This document shows, piece after piece, positions 17,357-26,702 of a DNA stretch of 64,000 nt. The stretch comes from a virus. The notes beneath the pieces were generated by a model. It was given only the letters and a program-made list of their open reading frames with translations, did no database searches and had not been told where the DNA came from. The DNA lies in the IMG/VR virus record IMGVR_UViG_3300034356_001764, positions 1 through 64,000 of that record; one strand, given 5' to 3'. The position numbers and the translations under genes are program-made. Numbering within the stretch: position 1 is the stretch's first letter; each line of letters opens with the position of its first letter.

Positions 17357-20333
17357 TGTATGAACCTTTATTAATTTGTTTATACTTTTCCATTAAATCC
17401 ATTGCTTGAAATCTAGCTTGTTCCATATTTTGACCATAGTTGGTTACATTATCACTTACTGTTTCAAAAACATATTCTTTTGTATTACTGTTCCAAACTG
17501 GATACTGAAAAGATGTTATATAATCTCCAGTACCTAATTTATTTTTTTCAATACTAAAAGAATAATTAGAATTTAAAGGGTCAGTATAAACATAAGCTTG
17601 CCCTTTAGTATCTAAGTAATCAACATAAGATTGTAAAGGTGACTGATATGAACTCATATAAACTGAGTTTGTCATGTTTGCTGAATCAGTTATATATGAT
17701 ACACCATTTTTCATGATTTCATCATACTCGGTTGCACTGATTAATCCAGCTGAGGATTTTTCCATTTTTCCATCAGCACCTTTCTTTGTACTGTATACTT
17801 GTTCTTTCAACCATTTTGCATCAGGATAAATAATAACGGCAGCTTTATTAATGCTACCAGCTGCAATAGGTGATACATCAACTCTAAAGTTACCCATTTT
17901 ACTTTTACCAGATTTAGTTAACTCTGCTCTAATCTGATCAAGTAATGCAATACCTGTAGCATTTTTTACTGGTGCTTTATTGAATGAAGTTAAGCTAGTA
18001 CCTTTAAAACTTATTTTATTTTTGTTACTAGCTCCCCAATCAACACCATTCATGTCTGAAAGTATTTCTCCAAATCTAATATTTGATGAGGTATGTCCTT
18101 TTGGATTTACAAATATTGAACTTGAATTAGGAGCAAAAACACCTGAACCTGACATTGATCCTAATTTATCTAAACCAACAACTTGTGCTTTTACTTTTCC
18201 AGTACTGTATACTTTATTAGCAGCACCAACTAGTTCATCATAGTCAATATCTGGTGCATTATATGCGTCAATAGCCATACCAAGCCAATTGGATGGATTG
18301 ATACCCTGAATCAATTTTTGTCCCGTGGTCAGTTTTTGTCCTGTATATGATTTAGCATATTTAGCATCTGAGCTATTTATCTTACCAGCTTTTGCTAAAG
18401 CATCAAAGTATTCTGCTTTAGTTCTTTGCTTACCATTATTATCATATAAATAATCAACATATTTATAACCTAATCTTCTTAACTCACCTTCTACTTGTTT
18501 TGAAGAAGTTGCTTTCCATTCTTGATCTGCTTTTAAGTAATTAGTATAATCATCAAACATTAATGATGACTTTTTAAAAGAATTATAAGCTGTTCCATCT
18601 AAACCAGACAACTGACTATTCTGACTTAACCATGTAGACATTTTTTGTTTTATCTTACTTAAGTCATTCATACCAACTTCACCAGTAACCCAATTTTCTC
18701 CATATTTATTTAGCTTATCACTAAATGTTTTTCTGTTAATGTTTGGATTCTTTTTGTAACCAAGTATTTCAGAAGCTTGTTTTTCTGTCATTGTCTTGTT
18801 TCTCACAAGATCATCAATCAATGTAGTTACATTTTTTAAATAAGGAATAGCAACAGCTTTAGTTTGTGTTGAAACTATTTGCTTACTTACTTTTCTCATA
18901 TCTAATTCTGGAGTTGCCGTCCCGTCTGGATTCTGTCTTGTAAATACTTGATCAAGAGCTTCAATTGGTTTGATCTCTCCTGTTTGCTCATCTTGATAAT
19001 GTGTTCCAGCATCAATTCTAGCTTTATCAAGCATAGTTTTTCTTTCACCTTCATTACGGATTTTTGCAGCATTTGCAAGACCAGCATTTCTAGTTGCAAT
19101 TTGCTGCATGCTATACTTATGCTTATCAGCAAGTACTGCATATGGGTTAGCATCCATGTCTTGTTTTGCATCTTTAAATGCAAATATGTTTGCTGCCTCA
19201 TCTAAATCTTTTTGCATAAGCAAAGAAGCCATACCATTATCAACTTTCCATCTTAGTGATTTAAGATCCCCATAAGGATTAACAAAACCATTTGATGTAG
19301 TTGGTGTACTTGACTGACCACCATTAAGATCTTTTTGTTCTTGCTCTGCACGGGCTAAAACTTTATCATTGATCTCTTTGTTCATCTTGTACTGCTCCAA
19401 AGCTTGTACAGCTTCTGGAGATGCTTTGCCATCTTTTATTTGCTTTTCTATATCAGCAATTTTATTGTCATAGCTTTTAGAATTTTCTTGAAGACCTTTA
19501 TATCTTATAGCACTTTTTTCTTTTAAAACATTAAAGCTATTCTCAAGATATTTTAACTCTGCTGCATTCTTATCTCCATTAAATTGTGCTGCATTAGAAT
19601 ATGCATAATCTTTTCTATTTACAAAAGATTGTGTTTTATATACAGCTTGAATAGCAGGATCACTACCAAGGCGCGCTTCAAATAATTTTTGTAAAGGTTC
19701 AACAAGTTGTTGACCATTCTTAGTCTTTACAATCCATCTACCATCTTTACTAAAGTCAACTGACTCAATTGATAATCCAGCTTCTTTTGCAACATCCTGA
19801 GCTTTCTCAACAGCATTAACATAAGGTGTATACTCTACATTGGAAAAGTTCATTGCTTCATCATCTGTAGCAAGTTTAAACTCATCCTTTAAGTATTGCA
19901 TTTCTCTAACACCTGTTTCCCAATACTGAGCTCTATCTTTTTCATTGGATGAAACCTTAAAGATTTCTGCTCTATTGTTTTGGTTATTGTAATTCTTTGT
20001 CCAAGCCATATCTTTCATTAATGACTTGTCTTCATAGAATGGTTTAAAGATTTGAGTTGCCTGAGTTACATTCTGCTCTAGAGATAAATCTAGCTGTGAT
20101 ACTCTCTTTAAGTTAAATTCAATTTGTTTTAGGTAGTTGTCTTTTTTAGCAACATTCCCATCACGTGTAAGATCAGCATGATAATACTGACCATACATTT
20201 TATTTAAAGACTTCCAGTTTGTATCATACTGGGTTTGCTTAGTTTGCATTACATTACCATAGAAGTTCAGGTCCGGTTGAAACGGCTGAAACTGCGGTAT
20301 ATAATCTGTGACTCCTTGTAAGTACGTTGCCAT
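17343..20333 (-). CDS. Virion cargo protein of crAss-like phages
   Basis: A 996-residue protein starting MATYLQGVTDYIPQFQPFQP, an opening I associate with a conserved cargo or internal virion protein of crAss-like phages. It is mostly soluble, helical and Lys/Asn/Gln-rich, with no catalytic motif and no signal peptide. A second half with Gly/Ser-rich strands (about residues 700-960) suggests a more beta-rich domain. It sits between the 767- and 2131-residue virion genes and overlaps the latter by 14 bases, so the two are probably made together. The likely role is packing inside the capsid or tail barrel and moving with the DNA at infection. No enzymatic function is visible. Confidence 0.75.
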   Translation of the reverse strand: MATYLQGVTDYIPQFQPFQPDLNFYGNVMQTKQTQYDTNWKSLNKMYGQYYHADLTRDGNVAKKDNYLKQIEFNLKRVSQLDLSLEQNVTQATQIFKPFYEDKSLMKDMAWTKNYNNQNNRAEIFKVSSNEKDRAQYWETGVREMQYLKDEFKLATDDEAMNFSNVEYTPYVNAVEKAQDVAKEAGLSIESVDFSKDGRWIVKTKNGQQLVEPLQKLFEARLGSDPAIQAVYKTQSFVNRKDYAYSNAAQFNGDKNAAELKYLENSFNVLKEKSAIRYKGLQENSKSYDNKIADIEKQIKDGKASPEAVQALEQYKMNKEINDKVLARAEQEQKDLNGGQSSTPTTSNGFVNPYGDLKSLRWKVDNGMASLLMQKDLDEAANIFAFKDAKQDMDANPYAVLADKHKYSMQQIATRNAGLANAAKIRNEGERKTMLDKARIDAGTHYQDEQTGEIKPIEALDQVFTRQNPDGTATPELDMRKVSKQIVSTQTKAVAIPYLKNVTTLIDDLVRNKTMTEKQASEILGYKKNPNINRKTFSDKLNKYGENWVTGEVGMNDLSKIKQKMSTWLSQNSQLSGLDGTAYNSFKKSSLMFDDYTNYLKADQEWKATSSKQVEGELRRLGYKYVDYLYDNNGKQRTKAEYFDALAKAGKINSSDAKYAKSYTGQKLTTGQKLIQGINPSNWLGMAIDAYNAPDIDYDELVGAANKVYSTGKVKAQVVGLDKLGSMSGSGVFAPNSSSIFVNPKGHTSSNIRFGEILSDMNGVDWGASNKNKISFKGTSLTSFNKAPVKNATGIALLDQIRAELTKSGKSKMGNFRVDVSPIAAGSINKAAVIIYPDAKWLKEQVYSTKKGADGKMEKSSAGLISATEYDEIMKNGVSYITDSANMTNSVYMSSYQSPLQSYVDYLDTKGQAYVYTDPLNSNYSFSIEKNKLGTGDYITSFQYPVWNSNTKEYVFETVSDNVTNYGQNMEQARFQAMDLMEKYKQINKGSYNGSR

Positions 20334-20370
20334 GCTATTCTAATTCTTTATAAAAGTATCAACATTTTTT

Positions 20371-20395
20371 AAGTTTAATAAACTTCTTAAGTTTA
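20371..20395 (-). other. Alternative hairpins in the intergenic mRNA
   Basis: Three 7-base blocks, AAGTTTA, TAAACTT and AAGTTTA, lie in a row with spacers of 1 and 3 bases. The middle block can pair with either neighbour, giving two mutually exclusive stems. The structure overlaps the stop codon of the 767-residue gene. There is no following T-run, so a simple intrinsic terminator is unlikely. It may be an mRNA-processing or translation-insulating structure. Confidence 0.45.
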
Positions 20396-22696
20396 TAGGA
20401 AGATTGGCCAATCAGTATAGACGTATCCTGTTGTACTACCACCTTTCTTTTTATATTTATTTAAAAGGTATTTTTCAGCAGACTCTTTACTAAATCCTTG
20501 AGACATCAATTCTTTTAATTCTTCTCCCATTGTTGCTTGTTTTGCTCCTGGATCAACTTGTTTATCAGTAGGAGTATATTCTACACGTCCCCCAACACCT
20601 GGTCTAGTTTGATAGTTAGGATACATTTGATTCAATGCATCTGTCTTCATTTTATTAGTAAGTGCTGTATTGTAAGCTTGTCTCATATTTGCAGCACCCT
20701 GTCTTTTAGCATTTTCAAACTGTTGATTAGCAATAACATTTTTGTCATAAACTCTATTAGCCATTTGCTGATTCATCTGGTTCTCTTGGTTTCTTACACC
20801 AACTTGATTTGCTTCAAACTGATTAGCAATGTTTACATTCTGATTGTTAATTCTACCAAGTGTATCTGCTGCTGCTCTAGCTCCTTGACCTTGTATCTGA
20901 GATAACCTTGCATTCAATGCTTGAGGACCTGCAAATGAAGCAGCTGCTTGAGATGCAATATTAGCTTGTTCAGATTGTGCAGCTAGTTCTCTTGTAGGAT
21001 CTAAGAATGTAGGTCTTGGTTCTTCAAGATCAACTCTTGCTTCCCATGGCATAAATTTCTTAGCACTCATCATATCACCAAATGCACCCATAGTATTTAC
21101 AGTATCTTGTAACCACCATTCTGGTTCTCTTTGCGCTGCTGGAGTAACTGCTTGTTGTTCTTCACCTGGTTCTTCACAATCTTTACAACTACCATCAGCA
21201 TTCATACCTGGATCATATGTAGTACCATCTGCTCTATCGCATTCACATCTTTCTTTTGGCTTACATGTTTCAGGCATACATTCACCTTTCTCATTCTTCT
21301 GAGCAAACTTTCCTGCAATAGCTACACCTTTATCATCAAGACACGGACATTCTGTTGATACTGGTTCTTTTTTTACTTCTTCTATTGGTTTTACAGGATC
21401 TAATTGTCTTACACCAAAATAATTATCTACATAGGCATCTTGCAATTGTTCTAGTATTTTAGGATCTTTTAATTGTTCTTCAGTAAATTTACCTGACCCA
21501 TCTTTACTCAATGCTTTTAATTTTGCATTCTTCATACCTTTAGCTGTAAGACCATGCGTTGTCCACATATTCTTAATACTTTCAGGATTGTTTTTTAAAG
21601 TCCACTCATAAATAGCTTTTTGTGCTTGACCTTCTGTCATTTTACCAATACCTGGAATACTACTTTCCCATTGCTTTAAATAATCATTTAAAGATTGTTT
21701 ACGTGCACTAAACTTATTTGATGTACCAGTTGGAGTTACATTTCCTTGTTGTGTTTTTGCTTGTTCATAAGGTGTTATAATTCCATCTTGTGCTTGTGGT
21801 ATATAACCTCCATAAGCCATTTCATTTGACTCATAAGGAAATTCAAAGCCTCCCATTGACATTCCATACATTGCCATTGGTTGACCACCATAAGCCATAG
21901 GAGGTTGTTGTTGCATCATTTCCTGAGCAGCCATATCTTGCTCCATAGATTGAGGTTGAGCTATCTGTTCCCCGTTTGGCATTTCCATTGGTATCTCTTC
22001 CATACCTTGCATTTCAGGAGATTCCCTCATTTCTTGCTGTGGCATCTGCTGTTGTGGTTGTGGTTTTTGTGGTATTAAGTCTTCTTCAGAAATTCCATTA
22101 GACTCCATATAAGGTTTTGACAATTCAGGTATACCTTGAGGAAATCCTTTCTTAGACTCTTGAGCTAATGCTAAGGCACCAAGTTTCATGGTGTAATTCT
22201 TAATCATCATCTCAGCAGTCTTTCTATCCATCTTATCTGAATTAGGATCTTGAAGTATTTTTCTATACCTGTTAAGATCATATTTCTTAGATAAGTCAGC
22301 CGGAGTGTATCCACCTTTCTTAGGATTAGCATTAAACATTTTTAGAATAGTTGGGTCTGAAATCTTCATTGACTTAGTATCACTAAAAATAAAACTATCA
22401 TCTGGTAAGTTTAATGGAACACCTCCACTACTGTGACGTGGGCCAGTAATTGTAAAAAATGATGGCATCATACTACCATCAATATTTCCTATTACAGTTT
22501 CTCCACCTTCAGCTTCTAGATTAGCTTCTTCTCTTGGAACTGCAGATATTGTTCTTTTTACCTCAGATGGTTGCTCACCAATATATGCATTGTAATCAGC
22601 ACCACCAAATGCTGGTACATCATTAACCAAACCGCCTCTAACTTGATAGCCTGTTCTAGCTTTTGGTACAGATTTAATTCTTACTCTTCTTAACAT
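20393..22696 (-). CDS. Virion protein with conserved LEAEGGE domain, Gln/Met-rich linker and Cys-rich module
   Basis: A 767-residue protein. Its opening MLRRVRIKSVPKARTG resembles that of the next virion protein upstream (MKKRVRIYKSPTGEG). Residues about 50-130 hold a motif set including NLEAEGGETVIG, GPRHSSGGVPLNLP and SFIFSDTKSMKI, a conserved block I recognise from Bacteroidota and marine phage virion proteins, of unknown function. A Gln/Met/Pro/Glu low-complexity stretch follows (about 205-290), with repeated YGG and MGG units. A cysteine-rich module at about 445-510 contains CPCLDDKG and later CECDRADGTTYDPG. The C-terminal part is Ala/Gln/Asn-rich and probably helical. The gene ends with KKKGGSTTGYVYTDWPIFL. 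Virion location is inferred from context. No enzyme motif is visible. Confidence 0.7.
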   Translation of the reverse strand: MLRRVRIKSVPKARTGYQVRGGLVNDVPAFGGADYNAYIGEQPSEVKRTISAVPREEANLEAEGGETVIGNIDGSMMPSFFTITGPRHSSGGVPLNLPDDSFIFSDTKSMKISDPTILKMFNANPKKGGYTPADLSKKYDLNRYRKILQDPNSDKMDRKTAEMMIKNYTMKLGALALAQESKKGFPQGIPELSKPYMESNGISEEDLIPQKPQPQQQMPQQEMRESPEMQGMEEIPMEMPNGEQIAQPQSMEQDMAAQEMMQQQPPMAYGGQPMAMYGMSMGGFEFPYESNEMAYGGYIPQAQDGIITPYEQAKTQQGNVTPTGTSNKFSARKQSLNDYLKQWESSIPGIGKMTEGQAQKAIYEWTLKNNPESIKNMWTTHGLTAKGMKNAKLKALSKDGSGKFTEEQLKDPKILEQLQDAYVDNYFGVRQLDPVKPIEEVKKEPVSTECPCLDDKGVAIAGKFAQKNEKGECMPETCKPKERCECDRADGTTYDPGMNADGSCKDCEEPGEEQQAVTPAAQREPEWWLQDTVNTMGAFGDMMSAKKFMPWEARVDLEEPRPTFLDPTRELAAQSEQANIASQAAASFAGPQALNARLSQIQGQGARAAADTLGRINNQNVNIANQFEANQVGVRNQENQMNQQMANRVYDKNVIANQQFENAKRQGAANMRQAYNTALTNKMKTDALNQMYPNYQTRPGVGGRVEYTPTDKQVDPGAKQATMGEELKELMSQGFSKESAEKYLLNKYKKKGGSTTGYVYTDWPIFL

Positions 22697-22704
22697 AGCT
22701 TAAA

Positions 22705-25700
22705 TTATAAATATTCAACTTCTCCACCATTAGCAATAAAGTTTGCTAATTCTTCTTCTGTCATATCAACTTCATCCCCTTCTACATAGTCAGGATCTTC
22801 ATTAAGATAACTATTTTGACCACCCATTTGTGCAGATCTACTATTCCAAGTTTGACCCATTTGATCTGGTCTATACAAACCAGTATTGGTATCATAGTCA
22901 CCACGGTCTCTACTAGGATCACTTGCATATAGATTATCAGCAGTAAGATTTTTATACATTTCTTTCTCGTTCTTTCTATTCTGCATTCTATCAATAAATC
23001 CTAAAGCTCCTTTAGCAGCTGCATTACCTGTTAACAATGCACCTTGTACTGAAGCATTGTTCATCCCAGCTTTAGTTTTAAAGTCATATGTTACATCACC
23101 TTCTGGCTCATAAACTTTTTGAGTTTGCTGTCTTAAAGCTTGATTTGGATCTATAGTATATTGTTTTGGATCTTGTGATTGATTTCTTGTAGGATTATCA
23201 ACATTCATGAAACTTGTTAAAGATGATTCATCTAAACCTTGAATACCAGGGTTAAGAGATAACATATCAACATCTGTAGTTCCTGCCATTGCTGGATTAT
23301 TAGTATATACTACTGGAGATTGAACACCATTCTGAGCAGTAGGTATAAACTTTCTTAGACCACCACCATATTGTTTCTTTATTCCTTTTTGATTAGTTAC
23401 ATATTGATTGTAGATTCTATCATATGTTTCAATGTCTTTAAGATTACTAAAATCAGGAACTACCCCTACCTCTTTTGCAAAAGCCATCCTAGCTTCATTT
23501 GCAGGTATATTCCATTTCTTAGCCCAATCACTAACAAACTGATTTACTTTTGAAGACTTATCACTAATTTTATTAAAAGCATCTTCACTCTCATACCAAT
23601 CACCATCTTTCCATATTCCTTCATTCTCAGGAACTGCTCCTGTTTTTTGAGAATCAGATTCTAAATTTGGCATTTGTTTATATCCCCATGGACTTTTTTG
23701 AAGTTGTTGATTTATCATTAGCTCTTCTGGAGATACAAGAAGGTTATTTAATTTATTACTTTGTTTAGGAGCTGTATCATAGTTAGCTTGACTATCAAAA
23801 TCTTCTTGTGTAGCAGGCACCTCTTCAAAATATTTTTCATATCTTTTACCAGCCATCAACGGTCTTTGTCTTCCTGCTTGTCTATCACCTCTATCCATTT
23901 CTCTTTGAGATAAAGCCATAGGACCTTTTCCAGGTAGTACTCTTTGTTCATCAGAACCATCTAAACTAATCATTGGTTTAGTTGGATCAGAGCTTTCATT
24001 ACTAAAAGTAACTGAATACTTCTTAGGTCTTCCGCTTAATAAACCTGTTTTTTGAACATTGATATTTTTAATCTGTGCATTTTGTCCAAGATAACCAGGA
24101 ATCTGTTGTCCAGTAGCATCACGTGCACCCATATATTGAGTACGGTAATTTGTATTTAAATTGGCAGGAATTAAGTTTTTAAACAAACCTCCTCTTTGAA
24201 AGTAAGCATCTGTTACATCTTCTGAGCCTGTGTAATCAATATCAGACTGGTCAATATAAGCAAGTGATGGATCATCATTTCCTCCATAAACAAATCTTTG
24301 AAGATTACCATACTCATCAGAAAAAGGATCTTGTACAATACCACCCTGTTGGAAAGTTGAACCGCCAAATTTATTTTCTATCATGTCACCACCAAAACCA
24401 TCATTCCAGCTTTCTTCACTTTCCTTACCAGATCTATTTGGTAATTCATTCCAAGGAACATAAATTACACCACCATAATCTTGTGATTGTTCAACAGCAG
24501 CAAAACTTTTTTCAGGAATTATTTTGCCGTTAGCATCTCTTACAATCTGATATCTTGCAGGTTTTACTGTCCCCCAATTTGTTTTATATGTAGATTCAAA
24601 TGAAGTAGCTTGTTCACCTTTTTTAGTGTTCCATTGTTTTTCATCACTACCTTCTTCAAATTTTCCAGTATTAGGATTAAATCCATAGTTTTTACTACCT
24701 ACAGGTCTTCCCCATTGGTCTTTTTTAACTTGAGGAACTGTTGGTTTTACTTTAGCTTTTGGCTGAATGTAGGGTATAGCATTTTTTTCTAATGCATTTA
24801 CTCTACCTTCTACATCTCCAGAAGAAACTTTTTGAAATGAATTTCCTGTACCAGTTGTATCAATGTACCACTGATTATTTTCTTTCTTGTAAATTGCAGT
24901 CTTACTTGGATATGAGTAAACACCATCTGCACGTTTCTGAACATTAACTTCTTTTTGACCTTTTACTTGATCTTTAACAACTTGTTTTTCTTTTGCTGTT
25001 TGAGAACTATTTACAGTAACCGGAGTTTCAGTTCCAGGAGTTTTAACTTCAGTAGTTGCAACTGTTTCTGTTGTACCATCTGGTTTTACTTCAACTTTTT
25101 CCTCAACCTTAACATCTTTATTAGTTGCCTCATTACCTGGGGTAACAGCAGCTACATCTTTATTAGTTTGACTATTTACATAAACAGCATTATCTTCTAC
25201 AATTTTTCTTGCAGGAGTCTTTTTAGCACCAGTATAACCATAACCATAGAAACCTGGTCCACTACCTGGCATACCACTACCTGGCATAACAGATGGCATT
25301 TGCCCAAAGTTAACTGAGTATTCTTTTGGTCTACCAAATATACCTGAACGTCTTACATCCATAGATTCTATTGGTGGATAACCTTGACCAAAGCCTCCTG
25401 GTATTCTTGGAACTCTTGGTTCTCTATTGAACAAACCTCTTCTTTCTTGACCCTCTTGATTTCTTCTTCTAAATAATCCACCAAACTGAGCTTCATCAAG
25501 CATCTCATCATCTTCAGAATAATTCATTGGAGCTTGAGACATCCCCTGTTGCATCATTTGTTGTTGCTGCATCATTTGATCATACTGTTGTTCAGCTTGT
25601 TCTTTAGCAACAGCTATCTGACTTTGATTCTTAAGAGTTCCAATGTAATTATCTAAGATACCTCTTCTTACATTATTTCCAATTGGATCAGATTGATCTG

Positions 25701-26646
25701 CTTTTTTGGTAAGGTCATTAGGATTATTATTTCCTTGATCCCCACCCATTTGTTTTTTAACTAACTTCAATACAGAATTTACATAAGCACTCTTACCTTT
25801 TTTGTAAGCACCACCTTTTCTAAATTCACTCTCATCATAGTTTTCTTCTTGTGGTTCTGAATCATCCATATCCATCATTGGAGAAGAGTCAGGATTCATA
25901 TTGCCATATGAAACACCACTATCTTGTGAAGTTTCAGGTGCAGTAAACTCTGGTCTTTGCCAAGCTTCTCCAGTTGCTACATCATAACCTCCACTCATCA
26001 TGTCAGACATGTTTGCAGGCAAGTATGCTTCAATTCCTGGAAATACAATTGGATACTGACTTTCTACTTCCGCACCTTCTTGTGCTCTCATGTAGCCACC
26101 TCTCATCATTACTACTTGAGAAGCAACATCAGAATCATCATCTTCTATTTCATCATCTTCATTAGCAACTTCATTTGCCATATCATTATTCATGTCATCA
26201 CCATAGAAGTCTTCTTCAGTTTCTTGAACCGGATTCATTACTGTTTCTTCCTGAGCATCTTCTGGATCTCCTCCTGTAACTTCTTCATCTGATGATTCTT
26301 CAGAATCTTCTTCTTTCTGAGCTTCTGATTGTTCTTCAAGATACGTGTATATCTGATTTACCAAGTTAGTTGCTTCCATTGGATCTTTACCATACACATT
26401 CACCAACTTAACAACTATCTCTTCTTTTGGTCTTGAGTTACTAATGTCTTGCATTACTAATGACGCAAGCTGATTATCATCAACTTGTTGTGCTTGTCCA
26501 GCTTGCCCTTGACCAGCACCCGGATATGATAATTCTTCTGCACTAGGTGTACCACCCATTTGAGCTTTACGTAAAAACTGGGCAGTCTTATTTAAAAACT
26601 GTCCTTCACCTGTTGGGCTCTTATAGATTCTGACTCTTTTTTTCAT
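22705..26646 (-). CDS. Large low-complexity virion protein with internal GRPKxYSV repeat
   Basis: A 1313-residue protein. The N-terminal 110 residues look helical and end in a strongly acidic tract (about 110-180, many Glu/Asp/Ser). Many short glycine-pair motifs (AQMGG, MRGG, FRKGG, AQFGG, FQQGG, FQRGG) punctuate the chain. A block beginning GLF and containing SGIFGRPKEYSVNF, and a later block containing TGLLSGRPKKYSVTF, are clear internal repeats. A Thr/Val/Lys-rich segment in the middle (around 520-580) looks like a linker. The C-terminus DMTEEELANFIANGGEVEYL matches the tag motif repeated in the neighbouring 1757-residue protein. No catalytic motif is visible. It is probably virion cargo or part of the internal tail structure. 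Confidence 0.7.
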   Translation of the reverse strand: MKKRVRIYKSPTGEGQFLNKTAQFLRKAQMGGTPSAEELSYPGAGQGQAGQAQQVDDNQLASLVMQDISNSRPKEEIVVKLVNVYGKDPMEATNLVNQIYTYLEEQSEAQKEEDSEESSDEEVTGGDPEDAQEETVMNPVQETEEDFYGDDMNNDMANEVANEDDEIEDDDSDVASQVVMMRGGYMRAQEGAEVESQYPIVFPGIEAYLPANMSDMMSGGYDVATGEAWQRPEFTAPETSQDSGVSYGNMNPDSSPMMDMDDSEPQEENYDESEFRKGGAYKKGKSAYVNSVLKLVKKQMGGDQGNNNPNDLTKKADQSDPIGNNVRRGILDNYIGTLKNQSQIAVAKEQAEQQYDQMMQQQQMMQQGMSQAPMNYSEDDEMLDEAQFGGLFRRRNQEGQERRGLFNREPRVPRIPGGFGQGYPPIESMDVRRSGIFGRPKEYSVNFGQMPSVMPGSGMPGSGPGFYGYGYTGAKKTPARKIVEDNAVYVNSQTNKDVAAVTPGNEATNKDVKVEEKVEVKPDGTTETVATTEVKTPGTETPVTVNSSQTAKEKQVVKDQVKGQKEVNVQKRADGVYSYPSKTAIYKKENNQWYIDTTGTGNSFQKVSSGDVEGRVNALEKNAIPYIQPKAKVKPTVPQVKKDQWGRPVGSKNYGFNPNTGKFEEGSDEKQWNTKKGEQATSFESTYKTNWGTVKPARYQIVRDANGKIIPEKSFAAVEQSQDYGGVIYVPWNELPNRSGKESEESWNDGFGGDMIENKFGGSTFQQGGIVQDPFSDEYGNLQRFVYGGNDDPSLAYIDQSDIDYTGSEDVTDAYFQRGGLFKNLIPANLNTNYRTQYMGARDATGQQIPGYLGQNAQIKNINVQKTGLLSGRPKKYSVTFSNESSDPTKPMISLDGSDEQRVLPGKGPMALSQREMDRGDRQAGRQRPLMAGKRYEKYFEEVPATQEDFDSQANYDTAPKQSNKLNNLLVSPEELMINQQLQKSPWGYKQMPNLESDSQKTGAVPENEGIWKDGDWYESEDAFNKISDKSSKVNQFVSDWAKKWNIPANEARMAFAKEVGVVPDFSNLKDIETYDRIYNQYVTNQKGIKKQYGGGLRKFIPTAQNGVQSPVVYTNNPAMAGTTDVDMLSLNPGIQGLDESSLTSFMNVDNPTRNQSQDPKQYTIDPNQALRQQTQKVYEPEGDVTYDFKTKAGMNNASVQGALLTGNAAAKGALGFIDRMQNRKNEKEMYKNLTADNLYASDPSRDRGDYDTNTGLYRPDQMGQTWNSRSAQMGGQNSYLNEDPDYVEGDEVDMTEEELANFIANGGEVEYL

Positions 26647-26660
26647 ATTATATTATATAG

Positions 26661-26677
26661 TTAATATACTAAATTTT
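26661..26677 (-). promoter_or_regulatory. Candidate AT-rich promoter or translation-start element
   Basis: On the minus strand this reads ATTTAGTATATTAA-like, part of a recurring intergenic motif (ATTT-GTATATTA) also seen before other gene groups. It lies 15 bases upstream of the 1313-residue gene's ATG. That short distance means it could act in translation initiation rather than as a promoter. Confidence 0.35.
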
Positions 26678-26702
26678 AATTTAACTGTTAAACTTTAAAG
26701 AT

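Noticed and set aside
26680-26700. TTTAACTGTTAAA palindrome after the multi-enzyme region boundary
   Set aside because: A one-base centre cannot form a useful RNA hairpin and no T-run follows. It could be an operator, but a chance AT palindrome is as likely.
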